Assembly (NCBI GenBank): GCA_937899715.1
Contig: CALCNX010000031.1
Location: forward strand, 65,662-129,661
From: an uncultured bacterium
GTDB taxonomy: Bacteria; Bacteroidota; Ignavibacteria; Kapaibacteriales; UBA4661
Length of the DNA: 64,000 nucleotides
Direction of reading: 5' to 3'
Shown here: in pieces, positions 25,845-33,454 of the stretch
Position numbering within the stretch: position 1 is the stretch's first letter
How the letters are laid out: each line of letters opens with the position of its first letter
Made by a program: the position numbers and the translations under genes
Notes under the pieces: generated by a model
What the model was told of the DNA's origin: nothing
Database searches by the model: none
Seen by the model: the letters and a program-made list of their open reading frames with translations, nothing else

Positions 25845-27311
25845 TTAGCGGGTAAGGGTCACTTGTACGCTTGCGGTCTGACGGTCGCCACCTTTTGCGG
25901 TAACGGTCAGTGTTGCCACGTACACGCCTGTCGGCAGACGTGAGCCGTCGAAGGTTACGTCGTGGTCGCCTGCGGTTTGGCGGTCATTGATGAGGGAGAT
26001 AACCCGCTTACCGACAGGTGTTGTCACATCAAGCGTTACCTCTGCATCTTCGCTTAGTGAGTAGGAAAGCGTCGTGCGGTCACTGAAAGGATTCGGTGCT
26101 GCCGTAATGCTGAGTCCTGACGCGCGTAGTTGTCCGCCGCCGCAGTTCGGCGTAGCCGGAATCGTGCGTGAGCCGCTTCCACTCGTGCCACACGCATTCA
26201 CACCATAGACGTAAGCATGAAGACCGCTATACGGAACACCGACAGCAGCGCTTGAGCCGCTACCACTCACAACCACTCCCGCATCGCCAGACCAGTAGTA
26301 CGTCGCGCAAGGATCGGCGTTCGTGATAGAGAGCGTTCCGTCGCGGCGATAGTCGGTGCATGGCGAGCTTCCCACAAGAGTCAACGTCGGAGTCGGCGGC
26401 GCTGAGGTGGAGGTAAAAATATAATTGCTGCCGGAGGTATTCGTATTGCCACAGGCGGTAACGGCATAGCAGGTGAGATCCCCGCCGGAGCCGCTTGTAC
26501 CGATGCTGACGGTATTTGTGCCTTGTCCGCTTGCAATGTAGAGACTGCCGGAAGCTGCCCACTGGTAGCTTGTAGCACCGCTCACCGCAGGAACGGAGAA
26601 CGACTGCGTTTGACCGGAGCAGAAGCAGCCGGCTCCGCCGGAGATGTAGCCGAGCGTGGGAATTGTACGACTGATATTTGCAGTGCGCGTTACACTTGTG
26701 TTACATTTCGTGTCGGTAACAGTTACACTTACAGCACCGCCAGAATAGGGTGCTGCCTGTACTGTTATGGAAGCACCGTTTGTAGCAGAGATTGCCGACC
26801 AGCCGGACGGAAGAGTCCATGAATAGGCAAGGTTTGTACTGATACCAGTAACGCTAACACTGTAACTCAACGAAGGGGTTTGCCCACATTCGATGGAAGA
26901 AGAGGAGGGGGATATATCGGAAACAGCATTAGATAAACTTTGGCGAACTGATACTTGAAGCGTTCCAGTATAGCTAAACGGAGCTTGATTCCCGTTATTG
27001 TCATAATAATACCATTTAGCAGTAGCGCTGATAGTTTTGTTGCCCGAAGAAGAAGGGTCAAAATACTGGTTATAACCAAACCCGCCATTTGTAGACACTA
27101 TTGACCCGTCTAAATACCAATCTACTCCAACAAGGGTATATGCTTTCCCAGACGGTAAAGACGGTGGGTTATACGAATAGAGAATACTGCTATTAGCGCA
27201 AGGCTGAACATCGCCACTGATACTACCGTCTTGGGCTAATGCAGTTGAGAAACCAAAGATTAGAGCCAGCAGCATTGCTGACGAGTACGAGATTAAAGTT
27301 TTGCTTTTCAT
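25845..27311 (-). CDS. Secreted surface protein with Ig/PKD-like repeats and T9SS type A sorting domain
   Basis: 488 residues. Signal peptide (SSAMLLALIFGFSTALAQ). The body has several Ser/Gly/Thr-rich beta-sandwich units (YSWTLPSGWSAISATNGASITV, YQWAASGSLYIASGQGTNTVSI, YYWSGDAGVVVSGSGSSAAV), each with Trp and paired Cys of PKD/Ig-like type. The C-terminal ~85 residues are a type A sorting domain: ITAAPNPFSDRTTLSYSL, VTLDVTTPVGKRVISL, LPTGVYVATLTV. It is therefore exported by Sec and T9SS and held on the surface or released. It starts 20 bases after the barrel gene at 27332-27925 with no terminator between, so both probably share one transcript. Confidence 0.88.
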   Translation of the reverse strand: MKSKTLISYSSAMLLALIFGFSTALAQDGSISGDVQPCANSSILYSYNPPSLPSGKAYTLVGVDWYLDGSIVSTNGGFGYNQYFDPSSSGNKTISATAKWYYYDNNGNQAPFSYTGTLQVSVRQSLSNAVSDISPSSSSIECGQTPSLSYSVSVTGISTNLAYSWTLPSGWSAISATNGASITVQAAPYSGGAVSVTVTDTKCNTSVTRTANISRTIPTLGYISGGAGCFCSGQTQSFSVPAVSGATSYQWAASGSLYIASGQGTNTVSIGTSGSGGDLTCYAVTACGNTNTSGSNYIFTSTSAPPTPTLTLVGSSPCTDYRRDGTLSITNADPCATYYWSGDAGVVVSGSGSSAAVGVPYSGLHAYVYGVNACGTSGSGSRTIPATPNCGGGQLRASGLSITAAPNPFSDRTTLSYSLSEDAEVTLDVTTPVGKRVISLINDRQTAGDHDVTFDGSRLPTGVYVATLTVTAKGGDRQTASVQVTLTR

Positions 27312-27331
27312 AAAAATAAATTTAAGATTTG

Positions 27332-27925
27332 TTAAAAATAAACTGATACGGCTATACCCGTATTAGCAAGGAGGACATTAAAAGTATATGTATAGTATGG
27401 CATATTTGTACCGATTGGGGATTCGTTTCTGATGGAATTATACCTTCCGCCAAAAAGAAGTGTCCCTGAAACAGAAAGCCAAGGCAATACAAAACATTCT
27501 AGACCAGCATTAAAACCAACAAATGTGGATGTTTCATATGAGACAGCATTAGGTAATCTACTCTGTCGCCATGAAAGATTTCCAACCACGCCTACAAAGG
27601 GTGCAAATTGCCGTCTGCCAAGAAAATAATAATCGTATTGTGCAAATAGCCCAACACGCAAATCGGCGAAAGGGTCGAAGATACTGGCATTGGGATAACT
27701 TATTTGTGTACCGGATTCAAGCTGTATACCGACTGTAACAACATGATTATTCGTCAGCCAATATTTTAAGGCAGCAGCGGACGATCCGGCAAGGCTGAAT
27801 TGTAACGCCTTGTTCGATACCGTCGAATCTTGCGTAGTCTGCCCTTGTGATGGTGTATGTAACCATAGAACAAGAAGCAAAACCACCAAGATATGAGTGG
27901 GACGACCAGATAGGGTTTTTTGCAT
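27332..27925 (-). CDS. Small outer-membrane beta-barrel protein (intact paralogue)
   Basis: 197 residues from the ATG at 27925, with GGAG 8 bases upstream. Signal peptide (ILVVLLLVLWLHTPSQGQ), then an eight-strand-type barrel with alternating aromatic residues: SAAALKYWLTNNHVVTVGIQL, YDYYFLGRRQFAPFVGVVGNL, GFNAGLECFVLPWLSVSGTLL, GIAVSVYF at the end. The family is not named. The neighbouring frameshifted gene is clearly related over its length (SVALKYWLSPKTAAVAGVNIY, ECFILPWLTIAGEL, GIVFTVYF). The gene is preceded by a leader that is also duplicated, and followed by the T9SS surface protein, for which it may act as an outer-membrane partner (inference). Confidence 0.82.
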   Translation of the reverse strand: MQKTLSGRPTHILVVLLLVLWLHTPSQGQTTQDSTVSNKALQFSLAGSSAAALKYWLTNNHVVTVGIQLESGTQISYPNASIFDPFADLRVGLFAQYDYYFLGRRQFAPFVGVVGNLSWRQSRLPNAVSYETSTFVGFNAGLECFVLPWLSVSGTLLFGGRYNSIRNESPIGTNMPYYTYTFNVLLANTGIAVSVYF

Positions 27926-28142
27926 AGAACAAACTCCAAAAAAGATTAAGGAAAAGGGGTTGAAAGCAGCCAAAAGACTGCCTTGAGAGGGAAATGGAAC
28001 ATAACAGTACCTCCCAAATAAGGAAGTGATACGTTGCCCACAATTACCGTACATTACCAATGGAAGGTCGCGGTTTGCCCAAATTGCATCTTCCATGCGT
28101 AGTATGTATGCTGCCGAGGGACAATTCACGGCAGCCGCCGGA
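27926..28142 (-). promoter_or_regulatory. Duplicated leader, copy A, with two hairpins and an upstream ORF
   Basis: The 217 bases between the pseudogene and the intact barrel gene are homologous to 28736-28936. In minus-strand order: hairpin 1 (28135-28110, 7-bp stem GCTGCCG/CGGCAGC, loop containing GAATTGTCC), hairpin 2 (28096-28060, ATGGAAG/CTTCCAT) enclosing a 23-base block (28065-28087) identical in copy B, an 18-codon ORF, then a ribosome site and the barrel start. The stems differ between copies yet still pair, which suggests selection on an RNA fold. A DNA-level operator is the alternative. Confidence 0.6.
27946..28002 (-). CDS. 18-codon leader ORF, copy A
   Basis: Reads MFHFPLKAVFWLLSTPFP and stops 20 bases before the barrel start. 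GGAGGT lies 6 bases upstream of its ATG. Copy B has the same length, the same ribosome site and spacing, and the same last six residues (LSTPFP). A leader peptide controlling the downstream gene is plausible; a fortuitous frame within a duplicated leader is not excluded. Confidence 0.5.
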   Translation of the reverse strand: MFHFPLKAVFWLLSTPFP

Positions 28143-28735
28143 TTAAAAGTACACCGTAAAAACAATCCCGCTCTGACCAATCCCATACGTCCAGCTGGAG
28201 AATGATTGGCTAACGGGAGCCGAAGGAATCTCTTGCCTTGAGCCGGTATAGGATGCGTTCAAGCCAAGTTCGCCTGCTATTGTCAGCCACGGAAGGATAA
28301 AACATTCCATCCCAATTCCGCCGCCTAAACCGAGACTCAGAGAATTGGCTTGTGAACCGGGATTCCATGACCACTGACTGCCGATATTGCCGCCTGCCGC
28401 TACGTATGGCATAAATTGCCTACGCTCGTCAAGAAATACTGAAACCTACCAAACACCGAGACTGTGGTTGCTACCGAAGGCGGCTGTACTCCTTGATTAC
28501 TGATGTTGTACGTATTGCCGTAGATGTTTACGCCTGCGACAGCCGCAGTTTTCGGTGATAACCAATATTTCAGCGCAACACTGTAGCTGTTGCCAATATT
28601 GAGATAAAAACCTTTCATCCCGGTCAGGCTATCGGTCGTCTGTGAAAAACCGCTGCGGGGAAAGCACAGCAGCAATACGAGAGGCAGTACATACTTGATG
28701 TGCAAGTATTGTGAGTATGTTTTCAGCAAACGCAT
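28143..28735 (-). pseudogene. Frameshifted paralogue of the small outer-membrane barrel gene
   Basis: The start at 28735 (MRLLKTYS, GGAG 7 bases upstream) gives a signal peptide and the first half (YSVALKYWLSPKTAAVAGVNIY...SVFGRFQYFL). The frame then runs out at a stop near 28403. The second half continues in another frame (DERRQFMPYVAAGGNIG ... GIVFTVYF) to 28143. The switch falls at about 28425-28432; one missing base there would restore a full-length protein like the intact paralogue (YYFLGRRQFAPFVGVVGNL). Either a real disruption or a sequencing error. Its leader and small upstream ORF are intact. Confidence 0.78.
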
Positions 28736-28936
28736 ATTAAAACTCCAAAAAAAGTTAAGGAAAAGGGGTTGAAAGCCTGCCGTGCGGCGGCTGGAGAGGA
28801 ACAGAGAGCATAGCAATACCTCCATTGGGAGAAGTGATTAGCTGCCCACAATTATGTATATTGCGTACGAATGGTCGCGGTTTGCCCAAATTGCACCATC
28901 ATACGCTCGCCTCCGCCGCGGGACAGTTCGCGGCGG
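28736..28936 (-). promoter_or_regulatory. Duplicated leader, copy B, with two hairpins and an upstream ORF
   Basis: Homologous to copy A at 27926-28142. Hairpin 1 is 28913-28936 (8-bp stem CCGCCGCG/CGCGGCGG, loop GGACAGTT). Hairpin 2 is 28863-28906 (GCGTA/TACGC plus ATGG/CCAT) around the same conserved 23-base block. The 18-codon ORF and ribosome sites follow in the same order. An identical 22-base block spans the end of the ORF (28756-28777; 27947-27968 in copy A). Confidence 0.6.
28755..28811 (-). CDS. 18-codon leader ORF, copy B
   Basis: Reads MLSVPLQPPHGRLSTPFP. GGAGGT is 6 bases upstream, as in copy A. It stops 19 bases before the start of the frameshifted barrel gene. The first 12 residues diverge from copy A while length, ribosome site and the LSTPFP end are kept. 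Confidence 0.5.
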   Translation of the reverse strand: MLSVPLQPPHGRLSTPFP

Positions 28937-28939
28937 GGC

Positions 28940-29485
28940 GTGTGTATTTTCACGGCTTACCGAAAGAGGAGTAGCCGCGAGTTACACGCTGAGATTGAGA
29001 ATATCAGCCGACAACAAGAAAGATATTATACACTGTTATACACGGCGCACAGGCACATAACCTGTAAGCGTACGCACGGGATGAACATTATAAACACCAA
29101 GAATAAAGACTTCTGTACCAAAGGCTTGCGTAGCCTTTCGCAAATAATACGTTTTGGATTCAGATAGCATAGAATGTTGAACAAGAGAGACTAAAAAAAT
29201 AGGGACTGAGTAATAGGGACTAACTAAAAAACAGAGACTACAAATATCCGTACCATATCGCACACAACTTCACTTTTTGCATAGTATTGCCATCGGAACA
29301 GATACCATATTTTTCCCATTCGCTTGGCTTGAACGTGTACTCTCTGAGCCTCAACCTCATCGTGTGCGACAAGCGGGCTTTTTTGTTGATACAAACTTAG
29401 CACGAAAAATCCTGCTGTGCAAGAGCTGGAAGCCCATTTGGAGAGCCATGCCGAAGAAAGTTGTAAGCACATACCGTGAAGCTAT
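28940..29485. other. Region without a recognised gene
   Basis: About 550 bases. Open frames exist on both strands (for example 29036-29263 minus, 29277-29489 plus) but neither has a recognisable motif or a ribosome site. Short imperfect repeats occur: ATAGGGACT at 29199-29207 and 29213-29221, with AGAGACT-type relatives on both sides. The promoter for the duplicated-leader operon should lie near the left end. It could hold decayed gene remnants. Confidence 0.4.
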
Positions 29486-29929
29486 TTAGAGGGTGCTATT
29501 CGGCGGTTTTACTTTTTTTTCGCTTTTTTCTGCCCCCTCCCCCCCCCCGCATTTCGTGGGTTTTCTTCCGCGCTTCCGGCGGTGGTTGCGCTTCTGCAGG
29601 GCAGAAGCAAAACGGAACTGCGTGGCGTGGTGAAATTGTTGCAGGTACTGACGCGAGACGCGTATTTTGATACCATTTGCCAGCACCGCATCGCCGCCGT
29701 GTCCGTCGTAGTCGGGTTCAAAGCGTTCGATAAGAGGCAGACACAAAAAATGGGTATGATGCACGCGGCAGTACAACTCCGGCGGCAGTTCCTGCTGCCA
29801 CGCCTCCAAAGAAATATCCGTAACCATCTCCCGAATGCGATTTCGTTCATCGAAGCGCTGCATGAGACTGCGAACGCCGTGCAAGGAGACAAGAAATATA
29901 TTATCGTGATGCTGTTGTCGGTTTATCAT
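29486..29929 (-). CDS. Stand-alone LytTR DNA-binding protein with poly-G tract
   Basis: 147 residues from the ATG at 29929. Residues ~10-100 form a LytTR domain without any receiver: HGVRSLMQRFDERNRIREMVTDISLEAWQQEL, YCRVHHTHFLCLPLIERFEPD and NGIKIRVSRQYLQQF match the LytTR pattern (compare MRVHRSAIINV and KVSRSY in the full regulator at 20391). After the domain the protein becomes basic and Gly-rich. The coding strand there carries ten consecutive G (plus-strand C10 at 29539-29548), so slippage would change the last ~20 residues. It reads toward the duplicated barrel genes and could regulate them (inference). Confidence 0.7.
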   Translation of the reverse strand: MINRQQHHDNIFLVSLHGVRSLMQRFDERNRIREMVTDISLEAWQQELPPELYCRVHHTHFLCLPLIERFEPDYDGHGGDAVLANGIKIRVSRQYLQQFHHATQFRFASALQKRNHRRKRGRKPTKCGGGEGAEKSEKKVKPPNSTL

Positions 29930-30166
29930 GAAGTAGTACAAATTGTATGGGAGAGGTCCAATGAAAATGCACGAACAGGCTACAAAGATACAATAATCAC
30001 CGTATGCCGCGCAAGTAACCGTAAGCACTTTTGCATTATATTTTCGTTACATTCCGTTACGGTAGTCTCAAATTTCACTGAACTTGAAAGGCAGATGTTT
30101 CCGAATTTTTCATAGATTTGCACTCTCACTTCGGTCATTATTCGTCATTCACTGTTCTGACTGTTT

Positions 30167-32671
30167 ATGCCTCACGCTTCCCGTAGAACAAGACTTCTTG
30201 CGCTGCTTGTCTTGCCGCTTGCGCTCGCAGTTATCTTTGCGCCGGTGCTCTTTATGGGCAAAACCTTACTGCCCACAGACCAGCTCAATACCATGATGCT
30301 GCCTTTTTCGGAAAAGCATGATTCGGTGCGGGTCTATAACCATTTTCTCACCGATGCCATTGCGCAGGTCTATCCCTACAAAATGCGGTGGCGGGCAAAC
30401 GCACTCCGGGGCGAGTTTGCATCGTGGAATCCAATGATTTTCGGCGGGCACGCGCAATATGCTTCCACTTCGTTCACACATTTCGACCCAACGAATTTCA
30501 TTCTGCTGCTGGGCGAAATGCCATCGGCGTATCACTGGCAAATGCTCGTAAAATTGCTTATTGCGGGACTTGGAATGTGGGTATTGCTGGGCTTTTTTCG
30601 TGTGGGCAGTGGAGCAGTGGGGATTCATCCGCTTGTGCGGGCAATGTTCGCAATGGCATATATGCTGAACAGCCTTTTTATCACAACCTTGCAGCACCAA
30701 TGGCTTCTGGGTGCATTTTGCTGGACTCCCTTCGCACTGTACTTTCTTCTGCGCTGTTTGAATAATGAAAACGTTGTACGGAATGGCGTTTTTGCCTCTG
30801 CTTTCCTTGCCTTCGCTTGCTTTGGTGGTTCGCTTCAAACAAGTGCTATTGCGATTTTGGCAGTCGTCGTCGTCGCACTCAGCACTGTGCTTCAGCCTCA
30901 CCAGAACGCCCCGCTTCAAAAACGACTTTGGAAGGGTGCGTTGCTTGTGCTGGGCATTGGGACGCTCGCATTTGCGCTCTCGGCAATTATGTGGCTGCCG
31001 TCCTTAGAACTTTTTCTCTACAACGAAAATGTACGCGCTGACGGTAAGGCATTTTCACTACTGAACAGCCTCAAGAGCTTGCCACTGCTGGCTTCATTTG
31101 CTATGCCGGAACTTATCGGAACGCCTCGCGGCTTCGACCTTGCAAAAATTGCACAAGCGGACATGAACGATTTTAATGCCTTCGTGGGCTTTGCGCCTTT
31201 TCTCTTCGGTTTGATTGGCTGTTTCACGCTGTGGAACCGCAGTGCCGTGGAGATACGCTTCCTGCGGGGCTTCATTGTTCTTTGTGCTCTTGGCGTACTT
31301 GTGCCGCTTGCCACGCCGTTGTACAAATTTATTTATCACCGCAGTTTTATTCTCTATGTGCTGGGCATGACGGTCGTTGGTGCTGTTGCCACACAGGATA
31401 TTCTTTTTGGTGAAGGTCGGCACGTATCGGCAGAGCGCATCAGGAAAATTTTGCGTATCGCCACAATAGCCCTTGGCATCATCATTCTTGGACTGGTGCT
31501 TGGTAACATTGTTTTAGCATGGAAATATGATATTGTTCATGCAAAACTCAGCGCTTTTGTGCAAAACAATCTGCAAAGCGCACAACTGGCTGCTGGAAGC
31601 CGTGCGTGGATGATGGGGCGTATAGATGCCTTTCTTGCCCATTATGCTTGGCGTAATCCATTTCTCTGGTGGGCAGCCGCCGCACCGGTGCTTGTTCTTT
31701 GGCTTATGTGGTCGTCCCTACGCGACACGCTTGCACAGTCCCACCGCTTGCTTGCTTTCGGTGCAATGCTGCTCATCACGGTGTGTCAATTATGGAGCAA
31801 TGCGGTATTGTGGCTGCCCATGATAGACAAAGAGCGCTACCCGCTTTATCCCGCAACCGAGACGACCGATTTTTTACGCCGCGACACAACGCTTCATCGT
31901 TTTTTGCCGCTCTTTGATGCCGAATCGCAGCGTGTTATGCAGCCGAACATCAATGACGTGTATGGTATTGCTTGTGTGCAGGGCTATGAAAGCATTTTCT
32001 CGCGTCCCGCAGCACAGTTGGCAGGCGCACTCTCACAGCCAGCCACCACACAGCAACTTCGCCTGAGCGCTCTGGCAAATGTGAAATACTACGTCGCCAG
32101 CGCAAAGAACCCGTACACGCATCCGGCAATGAAACTGGTAGATTCCGGCGCGACGCTGATTTATCAGAACTTGCTTGCCGAAGACCGCGCCTATATGCGC
32201 TATCGCTATCGTGTGGTCAGCCAGAGAGAGCCGGGAAAACTCTTTTTCATGCCTGACCGCGAAACCTTCACCAAAATTTTCACGGAAGACTCCACATTCC
32301 CTGTACACACCGTGCTTCTCAGCGAAGAGCCGCGTGAAAAAATTATGCGAGAGGCAGATGTACCTGTGAAACATTCGATTCGATTTTTGAACTATGAAAA
32401 CAACCGTGTGCGCTTGGAAGTAGAATCGGACGAGAGCGGCTTTTTGGTGCTGGCGGACAGCTATTATGCAGGCTGGAAGGGGTTTGTGAACGATCAAGAA
32501 ACACCTATACTCCACGCAAATTATGTCTTGCGCTCGGTCGTTGTGCCGAAAGGCAAAAGTATGGTCGAATTTCGTTTTGAACCACCTCTTTTTCGATTTG
32601 GTGCATGGATGAGTTTTGGGGCTTGCGTTTTGTGCGTTATCTTGCTTATCTTGCAGATGCGCAAACGATGA
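30167..32671 (+). CDS. YfhO-family polytopic membrane protein
   Basis: 834 residues with about 12-13 transmembrane helices in the first ~560 residues, then a soluble C-terminal part and a final helix (FGAWMSFGACVLCVILLIL). Family landmarks: GKTLLPTDQLNTMMLPF and NHFLTDAIAQVYPYKMRW early, SWNPMIFGGHAQYA (a loop typical of GT-C-like enzymes), and the C-terminal SDESGFLVLADSYYAGWKGFVNDQETPI, which is the YfhO signature. Members are thought to be lipid-linked glycosyltransferases or glycolipid modifiers of the envelope; the substrate is unknown. Single gene. Confidence 0.88.
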   Translation: MPHASRRTRLLALLVLPLALAVIFAPVLFMGKTLLPTDQLNTMMLPFSEKHDSVRVYNHFLTDAIAQVYPYKMRWRANALRGEFASWNPMIFGGHAQYASTSFTHFDPTNFILLLGEMPSAYHWQMLVKLLIAGLGMWVLLGFFRVGSGAVGIHPLVRAMFAMAYMLNSLFITTLQHQWLLGAFCWTPFALYFLLRCLNNENVVRNGVFASAFLAFACFGGSLQTSAIAILAVVVVALSTVLQPHQNAPLQKRLWKGALLVLGIGTLAFALSAIMWLPSLELFLYNENVRADGKAFSLLNSLKSLPLLASFAMPELIGTPRGFDLAKIAQADMNDFNAFVGFAPFLFGLIGCFTLWNRSAVEIRFLRGFIVLCALGVLVPLATPLYKFIYHRSFILYVLGMTVVGAVATQDILFGEGRHVSAERIRKILRIATIALGIIILGLVLGNIVLAWKYDIVHAKLSAFVQNNLQSAQLAAGSRAWMMGRIDAFLAHYAWRNPFLWWAAAAPVLVLWLMWSSLRDTLAQSHRLLAFGAMLLITVCQLWSNAVLWLPMIDKERYPLYPATETTDFLRRDTTLHRFLPLFDAESQRVMQPNINDVYGIACVQGYESIFSRPAAQLAGALSQPATTQQLRLSALANVKYYVASAKNPYTHPAMKLVDSGATLIYQNLLAEDRAYMRYRYRVVSQREPGKLFFMPDRETFTKIFTEDSTFPVHTVLLSEEPREKIMREADVPVKHSIRFLNYENNRVRLEVESDESGFLVLADSYYAGWKGFVNDQETPILHANYVLRSVVVPKGKSMVEFRFEPPLFRFGAWMSFGACVLCVILLILQMRKR

Positions 32672-32734
32672 TAAGGTGCGCAAAGGCTTATTGCTTGTAA
32701 AACAGTCATTCTTTCACGTATTGCAACAATTATT

Positions 32735-33397
32735 ATGGCACTCTCCACCGAACTATCGGCGTTCAACCACGAAGACAGGTCATCTCTTTACACCGAGATT
32801 GTAAGCCGCATAGAAGGCTGCTTGTACAAATGCAAAATGGATGAGCACTCCACAATGCTGTACATTTCGGATTCGATAAAACTGCACACCGGCTATGAAG
32901 TCAGTGACTTTACAAAAGGCACCGTGAGTTTTCACTCTATCATTCATCCCGACGAAGCCGACCAAGTACAAGCGGACATCAAGCAAGCCCTCCAAAACAA
33001 GACCATTTACGATGTGGAGTACCGCGTCAAACACCGCGAGGGGCATGACGTTTGGCTTCATGAGCGTGGCTACGGCACATTTGATACAGGTGGCAATGCC
33101 GAGTATCTGCATGGCTTTATTACGCGAATGAATGCAGGAACAGGCGACTTGCTGGCGACACTCGGCAGTAAGAGCGTTGAAATTGAGGCATCCAGTAATG
33201 AAATTGAAAAAATCCTCAAGTCGCTTAATCTCTTGGCGGTCAATGCGACCATCGAAGCAAGCCGCGCCGGAGCACAAGGAGCAGGCTTTGCCGTCGTGGC
33301 AAACGAAGTGCAAAATTTGGCTATTCGCTCAAAGTCCTCGCTGAGTAAGATTCAAGCACTCATGCGTGAATTCCGTCAGCTTCTCCGCCGACGTTAA
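32735..33397 (+). CDS. Minimal soluble PAS - chemoreceptor-tip protein
   Basis: 220 residues. Residues ~15-130 are a PAS_3 domain (GCLYKCKMDEHSTMLYISDSI, HSIIHPDEADQVQADIKQAL, DVEYRVKHREGHDVWLHERG). Residues ~150-215 are only the hairpin tip of a methyl-accepting chemotaxis signalling domain: LKSLNLLAVNATIEASRAG, AGFAVVANEVQNLAIRS. There are no transmembrane segments, no HAMP and no room for the adaptation helices, so this is a cytoplasmic receptor cut to the CheA/CheW-contact region. No che genes lie in the window. It may report a cytoplasmic ligand or redox state to a signalling array. Confidence 0.85.
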   Translation: MALSTELSAFNHEDRSSLYTEIVSRIEGCLYKCKMDEHSTMLYISDSIKLHTGYEVSDFTKGTVSFHSIIHPDEADQVQADIKQALQNKTIYDVEYRVKHREGHDVWLHERGYGTFDTGGNAEYLHGFITRMNAGTGDLLATLGSKSVEIEASSNEIEKILKSLNLLAVNATIEASRAGAQGAGFAVVANEVQNLAIRSKSSLSKIQALMREFRQLLRRR

Positions 33398-33454
33398 GCA
33401 CCTTTCTATAAAAGTTTTTTTGCGCAACCGTTCAAGAATTTTGAAGTCATCATT

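Noticed and set aside
29199..29243. Short ATAGGGACT / AGAGACT repeats as a CRISPR-like array
   Set aside because: Units are 7-9 bases, irregularly spaced, with no spacers of constant length and no cas genes.
29036..29489. Open frames of 70-82 residues on both strands as possible transposase remnants
   Set aside because: No DDE, HTH or other transposase motif could be read and no inverted repeats bound the region.
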